From positions 1 to 6,614 of the forward strand of contig CALGAS010000042.1 of assembly GCA_937959175.1 (NCBI GenBank): DNA of 6,614 nucleotides, given 5' to 3'. Origin of the DNA: an uncultured bacterium (lineage in GTDB: Bacteria > Planctomycetota > Planctomycetia > Pirellulales > UBA1268). Below are positions 1 to 6,099 of the stretch, piece by piece. Below the pieces are notes generated by a model. It had not been told where the DNA came from. It saw only the letters and a list, made by a program, of their open reading frames with translations, and searched no databases. Each line of letters begins with the position of its first letter. The first letter of the stretch is position 1. Position numbers and translations under genes: made by a program.

Positions 1-328
1 CGAGCCGGCGTTGGGAAGCCGAGCGCAGCCCGGAGGGCGAAAGCGAGGGTTCCCCCGAGCGAGCGAAGGCCACGATGGCCTGAGTGAGCGTCCGGCGAGA
101 TGGCACGGGCCCACCCCGAGCCTGCGCGAAGTGAACCCAACCCAATCGAGCCGGCGTTGGGAAGCCGAGCGCAGCCCGGAGGGCGAAAGCGAGGGTTCCC
201 CCGAGCGAGCGAAGGCCACGATGGCCTGAGTGAGCGTCCGGCGAGATGGCATGGGCCCACCCCGAGCCCGCGCGAGGTGAACCCACCCGAGCGTCCGGCG
301 AGATGGCACGGGCCCACCCCGAGCCTGC
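1..328. repeat. Tandem repeat, 146-bp unit, two copies plus a partial third
   Basis: The sequence from base 1 recurs from base 147 with exact 146-bp spacing and only a few substitutions (for example ggcacggg against ggcatggg). The second copy decays near 270-288. A 40-bp piece of the unit, beginning gagcgtccggcgagatggca, is then repeated at 289-328, 57 bp after its place in copy 2. Each full unit contains a perfect hairpin, aggcca-cga-tggcct, at 67-81 and 213-227, flanked by gagcgagcg and tgagtgagcg. Open frames run through the array, but only because it is GC-rich and repetitive. I see no start signal or recognisable protein, so I treat it as non-coding. GC-rich multi-copy intergenic elements of this kind are plausible in planctomycetes, but I cannot identify the family. 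Confidence 0.9.
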
Positions 329-395
329 CGGGTTGTTGGGTCGGGGTTGTGTCCCCTCCCCGGTGACCGAATACTGCGGGGTGTTCGTCCGTCCC

Positions 396-400
396 AGGAG
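396..400 (+). promoter_or_regulatory. Ribosome binding site of apgM
   Basis: AGGAG lies 9 nt upstream of the GTG at 410. It decides the start: the open frame extends back to a TTG at 347, but the extra 21 residues are not needed by the family and no Shine-Dalgarno sequence precedes that TTG. Confidence 0.7.
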
Positions 401-409
401 CCTGCCGCT

Positions 410-1615
410 GTGATCGAGCATGAGTTGGTCCGTGACCTCGCCGAGAAAAACACTTCCAAGATCGTGATGCTCGTGGCCGACGGCCTCGGCGGACTGCCGA
501 TGGAGGCGGGCGGCAAGACGGAACTGGAGACCGCCGCCACGCCCAATCTCGACCGGCTCGCCGGCCGGGGCACGAGTGGCTCGAGCGTGCCGGTGCTGCC
601 CGGGATCACGCCCGGCTCTGGCCCGGGCCACCTGGGACTCTTCGGCTACGATCCGCTCGAGTTCAAGATCGGCCGCGGTGCCCTGGAGGCCACCGGCATC
701 GGCTTCGAACTCGGGCCCGACGACGTGGCCGCCCGCGGCAACTTCTGCACCCTCGACGCCGAGGGACTGATCACCGACCGGCGGGCCGGCAGGATTCCGT
801 CGGAGGAGAGCTTCAAGGTGGTCGAGCGGCTCCAGTCAGTGAAGATCCCCGGGGTTGAGACGTTCGTTCGGCCGGTGAAGGAACATCGCTTCGTCGTTGT
901 CTGGCGTGGCCCGGGCCTCTCCGGCGCGGTCGCCGACACCGATCCCCAGGCCACCGGGGTGCCGCCGCTGGCCCCCGAGCCGCTCGACGCCGCGGCCGCC
1001 CGCACCGCCGAGGTGGCCGCGGAGTTCGTGCGGCAGGCGCGGGAGATCCTCGCCGACGAGCCCAAGGCCAACGGGATGGTGCTCCGCGGCTTCGCTGGCC
1101 GCCCTGCCCTGCCCTCCTACGAGGAACTCTACGGCCTGAGGGCCGCCGCAATCGCCGTCTACCCGATGTACAAGGGCCTTGCCCGCCTCGCCGGGATGAC
1201 CCTGGTCGGTGAGGCGACCACGCTGGGCGAGCAGCTCGACGTGCTCGCCGAGTGCTGGAACGACTTCGACTTCTTCTTCCTCCACTTCAAGTACACCGAC
1301 TCCACCGGCGAAGACGGCGCCTTCGAGCGGAAGGTCGCCCGGATCGAGGAGCTCGACGCTGCGATCCCGCGGATCGAGGCCCTCGGGCCCGACGTGTTGA
1401 TCGTGACCGGCGACCACTCGACACCCAGCCGCCTCCGCAGCCACTCCTGGCACCCGGTGCCGACGCTCCTGGCGGCCGAGACCTGCCGGCCCGACGGCCT
1501 GACGGGCTTCTCCGAGCGGGACTGCCTCCGGGGCGGCCTGGGGATCTTTCCCGCCAAGCACCTGATGCTGCTCGCCATGGCCCACGCCGAGCGGCTGGGC
1601 AAATACGGGGCGTGA
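410..1615 (+). CDS. apgM: Cofactor-independent phosphoglycerate mutase, archaeal type (ApgM)
   Basis: This cytoplasmic enzyme should interconvert 3-phosphoglycerate and 2-phosphoglycerate in glycolysis and gluconeogenesis without 2,3-bisphosphoglycerate. It belongs to the alkaline-phosphatase-like metalloenzyme superfamily. From the GTG at 410 it is 401 residues, the usual size of the short archaeal-type form rather than the roughly 510-residue GpmI. Visible motifs, in order, are VADGLGGLP with metal-binding Asp24, TPNLDRLA near 44, PGSGPGHLGLFGYDP with the probable phosphoserine nucleophile Ser70, HFKYTDSTGEDG with His292 and Asp297, TGDHSTPSR with Asp335 and His336, and HSWHPVP with His348. 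These give the complete set of superfamily metal ligands, so the enzyme looks intact. The start rests on AGGAG 9 nt upstream; a TTG at 347 is the alternative. tatC follows 34 bp downstream on the same strand, so co-transcription is possible, though no functional link is evident. The family call is firm; residue roles are assigned from family knowledge. Confidence 0.95.
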   Translation: MIEHELVRDLAEKNTSKIVMLVADGLGGLPMEAGGKTELETAATPNLDRLAGRGTSGSSVPVLPGITPGSGPGHLGLFGYDPLEFKIGRGALEATGIGFELGPDDVAARGNFCTLDAEGLITDRRAGRIPSEESFKVVERLQSVKIPGVETFVRPVKEHRFVVVWRGPGLSGAVADTDPQATGVPPLAPEPLDAAAARTAEVAAEFVRQAREILADEPKANGMVLRGFAGRPALPSYEELYGLRAAAIAVYPMYKGLARLAGMTLVGEATTLGEQLDVLAECWNDFDFFFLHFKYTDSTGEDGAFERKVARIEELDAAIPRIEALGPDVLIVTGDHSTPSRLRSHSWHPVPTLLAAETCRPDGLTGFSERDCLRGGLGIFPAKHLMLLAMAHAERLGKYGA

Positions 1616-1618
1616 CCC

Positions 1619-1631
1619 GGGGCCTCGCCCC
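1619..1631 (+). other. Small GC hairpin between apgM and tatC
   Basis: A perfect 5-bp stem GGGGC/GCCCC with a 3-nt CTC loop sits 3 bp after the apgM stop codon. No T-run follows, so a classical intrinsic terminator is unlikely. It could be an intercistronic RNA-stability hairpin or chance in GC-rich DNA. Confidence 0.3.
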
Positions 1632-1649
1632 CGCTGCTGGAACGAGCCG

Positions 1650-2705
1650 ATGCCCCCCGCGATCGAAGACGACCTGTTTCAGAACTCGACGATGACCATC
1701 GGCGAGCATCTGGAAGAACTTCGCGGCTGCCTGTTTCGGGCGGCGGCGGGTCTGGCCGTGGGCGTCTTGCTGGGGCTCGTCCTGGCCAAGCCGGTGGTCC
1801 GGCTGATCGAGGATCCGCTGCGGCGGGCCCTCGGCGACTACTACTCCACACGGGCCCTCGAACTGGCCGCCGGCTGGACCGGCCCCGCCCTGCCCTACTC
1901 CGAAGCCGAGATTCGTGACGCCGTCGAACACCGGGGCCTCTCTTTCGAGCTTCGCGAAGTCCATCCCGAGCGGCTGGCCCGCATGCTGGAAGGCCGCGCC
2001 AGCGAGGCCGGCCCGGATACGGGCTCCGGTGATGCCCCGCCGGCCGGCGGCCCGAAAACCTTCGCCGCCGACGAACTCGTCCCGATCATGCTCTGGCAGC
2101 CGCTGGCCCGGGATGCCCGGGTGAGCATCACCACCCTCAGCGCCCAGGAGGCCTTCGCGATCTATTTGCGGGCGGCCGTGCTGGTGGGGATCATTCTGGC
2201 CAGCCCCTGGATCTTCTACCAGCTCTGGACCTTCGTGGCGGCCGGCCTCTATCCGCACGAAAAGCGGCTGATACACCTCTTTCTCCCGGTCAGCCTGGGG
2301 CTGTTTCTGGCGGGGGCCTTCCTGGCGTTCTTCTTCGTGTTCGACTTCGTGCTGGAATACCTGCTGACCTTCAACGAGTGGCTGGGGCTCGACCCCGATC
2401 CGCGGATCAGCGAGTGGATGAGCTTCGTGCTCGTCCTGCCGCTCGGCTTCGGGATCGGCTTTCAGCTCCCGCTGGTGATGCTGTTCCTCGAGCGCATCGG
2501 AATCTTCGAGGCGGCCGCCTACCTCTCGCAGTGGCGGATGGCGGTGCTCGTGATCTGCATCGTCTCGGCGATCCTGACGCCGGCCGACCCCTACAGCATG
2601 GTCTTTCTGGCGGTGCCGCTGAGCCTGCTCTACTTCGGGGGCGTCGGGCTCTGCCTCTGGGCTGGAGCCCGGGAGCGGGCTCAGGACACGAATGCCAGCC
2701 AGTAA
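1650..2705 (+). CDS. tatC: Twin-arginine translocase subunit TatC with enlarged first periplasmic loop
   Basis: TatC is the polytopic inner-membrane receptor that binds twin-arginine signal peptides and, with TatA/TatB-type partners, exports folded proteins. The protein is 351 residues, against about 250 for typical TatC. The N-terminal GEHLEELR (residues 18-25) matches the cytoplasmic signature; Glu23 and Arg25 align with E. coli Glu15 and Arg17. TM1 spans about 30-46. The segment ASPWIFYQLWTFVAAGLYPHEKR (184-206, key parts FYQLW and LYPHEKR) is the TM2/second-cytoplasmic-loop signature, with Phe195 and Glu204 matching E. coli Phe94 and Glu103 of the signal-peptide site. FGIGFQLP has Gln where E. 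coli has Glu170; I believe this is a common substitution. The extra length lies between TM1 and TM2 (about 58-157), a polar Pro/Gly/Ala-containing insertion facing the periplasm. ATG 1650 has only a weak GGAACGAG upstream; ATG 1692 (Met15) is a possible shorter start. No tatA or tatB is visible here. The 3' end overlaps the convergent DUF420 gene. Confidence 0.95.
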   Translation: MPPAIEDDLFQNSTMTIGEHLEELRGCLFRAAAGLAVGVLLGLVLAKPVVRLIEDPLRRALGDYYSTRALELAAGWTGPALPYSEAEIRDAVEHRGLSFELREVHPERLARMLEGRASEAGPDTGSGDAPPAGGPKTFAADELVPIMLWQPLARDARVSITTLSAQEAFAIYLRAAVLVGIILASPWIFYQLWTFVAAGLYPHEKRLIHLFLPVSLGLFLAGAFLAFFFVFDFVLEYLLTFNEWLGLDPDPRISEWMSFVLVLPLGFGIGFQLPLVMLFLERIGIFEAAAYLSQWRMAVLVICIVSAILTPADPYSMVFLAVPLSLLYFGGVGLCLWAGARERAQDTNASQ

Positions 2706-3280
2706 AAGATCAGACCGGTGACGGCCGTGGCGAGCAGGTCGAGGGCCGCCAGCCGGGCCATCCGGCGGTGCCGGGGACCGTGGCTGCCTGGCGAGGGCGG
2801 CTTGGGAAACCGCAGCAGGGCCTCCCAGACGACCCAGGTCCAGAGCACGAAGCTGCTCACCGCGAAAACGAGGTGGATGCCGAGCGACCAGAAGACGCCG
2901 GCCGGATACCAGGGGCTGGGCAGGGCCCGGGCCTTCCAGTCGCTGAACAAGCGGATGTCGATTTCGAACACGACGATCGCGGTGGCGAGGGCCGCCACGA
3001 TGAACACCTGCAGCCGCTTGTGAAGCTGATAGCGACCGGCCCGCACCGCCGCGATGCTCCAGGCCAGAATCGGCAAGAGCGCCAACAGACCGACCAGGAC
3101 GACATCCATCCCCAGCGAGGCCCGCGAGCCAAGGAAGCCGTCAAACCCGTCGAACGCAGGGACCACCGCCTGTGCGTCGGCCGAGGCGGCAGCAGCACCG
3201 GCCGGGCTGCCGCTCGTGCCGCTCACGTCAGCACTCTCGGTGCTGGCGTCGTTGCCGGGAGTGGTGCTGGCGTCGTTCAA
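2681..3280 (-). CDS. DUF420 family four-helix membrane protein
   Basis: The C-terminal 140 residues show a DUF420 pattern: TM1 about 58-79, LHKRLQ with His87 entering TM2 (about 90-108), TM3 about 127-152 containing His136 in GIHLVF, a HRRMAR motif with His171, and TM4 about 177-197. Conserved membrane-edge histidines are typical of this family, which includes Bacillus YozB and staphylococcal CtaM. CtaM is linked to maturation of haem-copper oxidase, so a respiratory or haem-related assembly role is a reasonable inference, but none is shown here. Residues 1-57 are low-complexity Ala/Ser/Thr/Gly with an imperfect eight-residue duplication (NDASTTPG, then NDASTESA). The start is uncertain: 3280 is a TTG without a clear Shine-Dalgarno sequence, GTG 3226 (residue 19) has GAGAG about 8 nt upstream, and ATG 3109 (residue 58) would begin at TM1. 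Its last 25 bp overlap the 3' end of tatC on the opposite strand. The 101 bp upstream separates it from the divergently oriented tRNA-Leu. Confidence 0.8.
   Translation of the reverse strand: MNDASTTPGNDASTESADVSGTSGSPAGAAAASADAQAVVPAFDGFDGFLGSRASLGMDVVLVGLLALLPILAWSIAAVRAGRYQLHKRLQVFIVAALATAIVVFEIDIRLFSDWKARALPSPWYPAGVFWSLGIHLVFAVSSFVLWTWVVWEALLRFPKPPSPGSHGPRHRRMARLAALDLLATAVTGLIFYWLAFVS
3239..3277. repeat. 15-bp direct repeat in the 5' end of the DUF420 gene
   Basis: ggtgctggcgtcgtt occurs at 3239-3253 and again at 3263-3277, 24 bp apart. The spacing is a multiple of three, so it encodes an in-frame repeat of NDAST near the N-terminus if translation starts at TTG 3280. If the true start is further downstream, the repeat lies in the 5' untranslated region. 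Confidence 0.7.
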
Positions 3281-3381
3281 GGGCGGAGCGTGGGGGGCCG
3301 GCTGGGGCGGCAGGCGGGCAACGGGGCAGCGGCCTGCGGGACATGTGCGGGATTGTAGCCTCTGCTAGCATCGGCAAACGC

Positions 3382-3467
3382 GGCCGAGTGGCGAAACTGG
3401 CAGACGCACGGGACTTAAAATCCCGTATCCCGGAAGGGGTGTGCGGGTTCGAGCCCCGCCTCGGCCA
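3382..3467 (+). tRNA. tRNA-Leu (anticodon UAA)
   Basis: It folds as a class II tRNA of 86 nt. The acceptor stem GGCCGAG (3382-3388) pairs perfectly with CTCGGCC (3460-3466), with discriminator A3467. The D arm has a GCG/CGC stem. The anticodon stem CGGGA/TCCCG (3409-3413 and 3421-3425) encloses the loop CTTAAAA, giving anticodon TAA at 3416-3418. A long variable arm (about 3426-3442, CCC-GGAA-GGGG type) is the class II hallmark. The T arm is GCGGG-TTCGAGC-CCCGC (3443-3459). Anticodon UAA with discriminator A identifies leucine, reading UUA and probably UUG, both rare in GC-rich genomes. No CCA is encoded (ATTG follows), so CCA must be added enzymatically. A TAGCAT at 3366-3371 sits where a -10 box could lie, but I see no matching -35. 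Confidence 0.96.
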
Positions 3468-3531
3468 TTGGAGGGGAATCGGCCGTAACCGTGCCTGTCT
3501 GGGGGCAGGGAAAGATGGCGTTGCCGCGGCC

Positions 3532-3599
3532 GGGCGGGGATTGCTATCTGTCTGCCGTCTCGCGAGGACCGCGGCAGCCCCGCCCAGGCTCGCAGACGG
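3532..3599 (+). other. Composite inverted repeat with two partly exclusive pairings
   Basis: Pairing A joins GGGCGGGG (3532-3539) and CTGCCG (3552-3557) on the left to the continuous right arm CGGCAGCCCCGCCC (3572-3585). This gives 14 perfect pairs interrupted by a 12-nt left-side bulge. Pairing B joins CCGTCTCGCGAG (3555-3566) to CTCGCAGACGG (3589-3599), giving 11 pairs with one bulged C3561. The two share 3555-3557, so the full helices compete. Alternatively, the loop of A could pair with 3589-3596 as a pseudoknot. The element lies 65 bp after tRNA-Leu and before a small ORF and the MCP gene. It could be a leader RNA structure, a processing or termination signal, or a DNA-level repeat. No T-run follows either helix. 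Confidence 0.5.
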
Positions 3600-3623
3600 T
3601 CCATCGACCCGAACACGGACGAG

Positions 3624-3872
3624 ATGCCGATGTCGATCGCAGCATGTCCTTCTCCGCGGCCTGCCAACGAGCTGTCCCGCCCTCGGGAGATGCCGGTCTG
3701 GCTGCCCTGGCTGGCCGCTCCCGCCTTCGCCCTGTTGCCCCTGATGGGCTGCGGCGCGGCGGCGCGGTGGCGGGCCGACCGCGGGCCGGTCCGGCAACGG
3801 CAGACGGCCAGAGCCGCGCCGCCGCTGGTGCCGATTGCAGCGGTCGTGACGTCGGTGCAGCCCGGTCGCTGA
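3624..3872 (+). CDS. Small hypothetical protein, possible lipoprotein
   Basis: I do not recognise this 82-residue ORF. From Met23 (ATG 3690) it has a hydrophobic stretch, WLPWLAAPAFALLPL, followed by LMGC, a near-lipobox with Cys43 of the long form. A polar Arg-rich tail and a second weakly hydrophobic patch (PPLVPIAAVVTSV) follow. The layout would fit a small lipoprotein or a one-helix membrane peptide. Codons from 3690 to about 3790 favour G or C at the third position, as in the real neighbours. Against it, neither ATG has a well-spaced Shine-Dalgarno sequence: GGACGAG abuts 3624 and GGGAG abuts 3690. The ORF is also short in GC-rich DNA, where chance frames are common. ATG 3630 is another option. 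It ends 73 bp before the MCP start on the same strand. Confidence 0.35.
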   Translation: MPMSIAACPSPRPANELSRPREMPVWLPWLAAPAFALLPLMGCGAAARWRADRGPVRQRQTARAAPPLVPIAAVVTSVQPGR

Positions 3873-3945
3873 CCGCCCCGTGGCACGCGCCGCCGCGGTG
3901 AACTAGGGTTCGGTGATTCCCCGTTGGTTTCGCCGGAGCCGCCGC

Positions 3946-5190
3946 ATGTCGCTGCGCACCACGCTCGTCTTGTTCACGCTTCTCGTCGTCGCCGCTTCCG
4001 CCCTGGCTGCTGTCACGGTGGTGACGGTGCTGCCTGGCTGGCTGGGCGGCGAGGCGGCCGAGGCCGTGATCGATACCGCGGGCCGCGAGGCCGTCGAGGT
4101 GCAGCCCGGCAGCAGCCTGCTCCGGCAGGGGCTGGCGGCCCTGCTGGCAGCCGTTCTCGTCGGCCTCCCGGCGGCAGTGCTGGCCGGCCGCATCGGCGAG
4201 CGCATCGACGCCCCGCTGGCGGAGGCGGTGGCCGCCGCCGAGGCGATCACCGCCGGCGATCTGGGACGAGAGGTGATCCTGGGTGGCCGCAACGGCCCCG
4301 GCCACCTGCTGGCCGCATTTGTGGCGATGCAGCACACGTTCCGCGAACTCGTGGCGACGATGTCGACCTCCGCCCGGCAGCTGACCACCATCGAACACGA
4401 CACCGCGGCGGCCCTCACCCGTCAGGAGCGGGCCGTGGCGGGCTTCAGCGGGGCGACCCACGAGATTTCCACGGCGGCTTCCGAGATCTCGGCCACCAGC
4501 GAGCAGCTGCTCGAGGCGACCGGGAGCGTGACCAAGATCGCCCGTGACGCCGCCGGCGTGGCCGACGAGGGCCGCGGCGGGCTCGCGAGCATGACCGCCT
4601 CGATGCACCAGCTCGACGAGGCGATGAACACCTTCACCCGCAAGCTGGCGACGATCAGCCAGCGGGCCAGCGGGATCACGTCGGTCGTCACCACGATCGC
4701 CAAGGTGGCCGAACAGACCAACCTGCTTTCGGTCAATGCGACGATCGAAGCCGAAAAGGCGGGAGAATCGGGCCGCGGCTTTCGGATCGTCGCCCAGGAG
4801 ATCCGCCGGCTGGCCGATCAGACGGCGTTGGCGACCAAGGACATCGAGCGAATGGTCCGCGATATGCAGGCAGCCGTCGCCGGGGGCACGATGGAAATGG
4901 ACCGGTTTCGCAACGAAGTCAGCAGCCGGATCGGCGAAGTCGCCGACGTCAGCGAGAAACTCGGCCGGATCATCGACCCTGTTCAGTCGGTCACCGAGGC
5001 TTTGGAGCAGGTCCACGAGGGCATGGAGGCCCAGTCGGAAGGGGCTCGCCAGATCCGCGACGCCATGGACTCGCTGCGGGGAGACGCCACGGAGACGGCC
5101 TCGTCCCTGGAGGTCTTCGCGAGTTCCCTCGCCGCGCTCCGCTCGGCTGCCGCCGACCTGAACAGCGACGCGGAGCGGTTCCAGGGCTGA
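3946..5190 (+). CDS. Methyl-accepting chemotaxis protein with a minimal periplasmic region
   Basis: Transducers of this family relay a signal through HAMP and coiled-coil domains to CheW/CheA at the membrane. From ATG 3946 the protein has 414 residues: TM1 about 7-28, a periplasmic loop of only about 33 residues (29-61), TM2 about 62-81, a HAMP-like segment about 82-135 (R..APL...AEAITAGDL), then a long helical signalling domain to the C-terminus. The kinase-contact hairpin is clear at about 256-292, containing AEQTNLL, NATIEAEKAGESGRGF and EIRRLADQT. The family consensus there is [21 protein letters not shown], so SVNATIEAEK and RIVAQE are slight variants. Arms of similar length flank the tip. 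No C-terminal CheR-binding pentapeptide is seen; the protein ends AERFQG. ATG 3946 has GGAG 7 nt upstream and begins MSLRTTL, typical of MCPs. GTG 3913, with AGGG 4 nt upstream, would add 11 basic residues. No che gene is nearby. It ends 3 bp from the convergent thioredoxin gene. Confidence 0.93.
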   Translation: MSLRTTLVLFTLLVVAASALAAVTVVTVLPGWLGGEAAEAVIDTAGREAVEVQPGSSLLRQGLAALLAAVLVGLPAAVLAGRIGERIDAPLAEAVAAAEAITAGDLGREVILGGRNGPGHLLAAFVAMQHTFRELVATMSTSARQLTTIEHDTAAALTRQERAVAGFSGATHEISTAASEISATSEQLLEATGSVTKIARDAAGVADEGRGGLASMTASMHQLDEAMNTFTRKLATISQRASGITSVVTTIAKVAEQTNLLSVNATIEAEKAGESGRGFRIVAQEIRRLADQTALATKDIERMVRDMQAAVAGGTMEMDRFRNEVSSRIGEVADVSEKLGRIIDPVQSVTEALEQVHEGMEAQSEGARQIRDAMDSLRGDATETASSLEVFASSLAALRSAAADLNSDAERFQG

Positions 5191-5193
5191 CCG

Positions 5194-6090
5194 CTATCGA
5201 CGGGCGTTGCGAGCAGCCTGCCGCGAGGCGAGGAAGCGACGCAGGCCGTTGACGACACGCCGCGGCTCCTGGTCCCCAGACTCGCTGAACAGCGGCGTGT
5301 GGCCGTCATCGGTGACCACGATCCCGACCGCCTCCGGGGCCAGTTCCTCGCCCCCCAAGAGTTCATCGACCGCCTCGTCATCGGGCGAGCCGGCCAGCGT
5401 GCCGGCCGGCGGCAGCTGGGCGACGACGAAGTTCTCCCGGGCCAGGGACTCAAACTCTGGGTCTCCCATGAGCGAGGCCAGCCGGGTCGTTGCTCCGCTG
5501 TCGCCGGGCCGCGAGACCATCACGAGAATCGGCCGCTTGGTTCCCCGGGCGGTCGCCACCGCCTCGTCGAGCCTGGAGTGGACACGGCCGCCGTCCGCCA
5601 GGGAGCGGGCGGGCAACTCGCCCTCGAGCGAGGCCACCCAGGTCGCCGCCGACTGGCCGCGATAGCCCGCGCGAGTCGTGATCGCCTGGCCGTCGCTTCC
5701 CACCAGCACGACGCTCGGAAAGGATCGAACACCGTAGCGGATGCAGACCCGGGAGCGAGCCTTCCGTTCGGCCATTGAAATCCCCTCCTGGGGCAGATCG
5801 ATCATCAGGAGAATCACCCGGTCGGTAGCCCATGCCTGGAAGGTTTCCGTCTCGAGGACGTTCTGCTCGAGCGTCCGGCAGTGCTGGCACCAGTCGCTGC
5901 CGGTGAAGACCGTCAGGACGGGCAGTCCGGTGTCGGCCGCGGCGGCCAGGGCCTCCTCGTGGCTTGTCAGCCAGCGAGGCTCGTCGGCAACGACGACCGT
6001 CGCCAGAAGCAGGCTGAGGGCCAACTGGCCCACCGAAACCATGATGCGGCGGGCTGACTCCAGCCGCACCGTTCCGGATGTCATTCTCAT
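5194..6090 (-). CDS. Exported thioredoxin-fold protein (CQHC) with degenerate second thioredoxin-like domain
   Basis: The 298-residue protein begins with a signal peptide: basic n-region to RR at 14-15, hydrophobic core about 17-35, and probable cleavage at VVVA-DEP after Ala35. It should therefore act outside the cytoplasm. Residues about 40-150 form a thioredoxin domain of the Thioredoxin_7 style, with TGSDWCQHC (redox cysteines Cys68 and Cys71), then VLETETFQAWA, and the cis-proline loop RSFPSVVLV (Pro125). A thiol oxidoreductase role is likely; substrate and redox partner are unknown. Residues about 170-290 resemble a second copy of the fold: RPILVMVSRPGDSG stands where a TGSDWCxxC stretch would lie, followed by MGDPEFESLARENFVVAQL. 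This copy lacks the cysteine pair and is presumably structural or binding. The start at ATG 6090 is supported by GGAGG 9 nt upstream; the frame continues to a TTG at 6168, which would add 26 residues before the signal peptide. It converges on the MCP gene with a 3-bp gap and has no thiol-pathway neighbours here. Confidence 0.88.
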   Translation of the reverse strand: MRMTSGTVRLESARRIMVSVGQLALSLLLATVVVADEPRWLTSHEEALAAAADTGLPVLTVFTGSDWCQHCRTLEQNVLETETFQAWATDRVILLMIDLPQEGISMAERKARSRVCIRYGVRSFPSVVLVGSDGQAITTRAGYRGQSAATWVASLEGELPARSLADGGRVHSRLDEAVATARGTKRPILVMVSRPGDSGATTRLASLMGDPEFESLARENFVVAQLPPAGTLAGSPDDEAVDELLGGEELAPEAVGIVVTDDGHTPLFSESGDQEPRRVVNGLRRFLASRQAARNARR

Positions 6091-6099
6091 CGCCGTTTG

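Noticed and set aside
11..366. Open frames giving a repeated protein across the 5' repeat array
   Set aside because: They exist only because the DNA repeat is GC-rich and low in stops; there is no start signal, family resemblance or normal amino-acid composition, and the frame does not continue into apgM.
836..1585. Long minus-strand ORF opposite apgM
   Set aside because: It is an antisense shadow of a fully conserved ApgM; its translation is Gly/Glu/Val-rich with no recognisable domain.
1287..2276. Minus-strand ORF spanning the apgM/tatC junction
   Set aside because: It lies opposite two well-supported genes and shows no domain; long stop-free antisense frames are expected at this GC content.
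2378..3358. Plus-strand ORF of 326 codons across the tatC end and the DUF420 gene
   Set aside because: It overlaps tatC in another frame and lies opposite the DUF420 gene; its Arg/Gly/Ala-rich translation resembles no protein family.
3382..3600. tRNA-Leu as an integration site of a mobile element
   Set aside because: No duplicate of the tRNA 3' end, no integrase and no cargo are visible downstream; the next clear gene is an ordinary MCP.
3544..5016. Minus-strand ORF of 490 codons opposite the MCP
   Set aside because: The plus-strand MCP has clear HAMP and tip motifs; the antisense product is His/Gly/Arg-rich without motifs.
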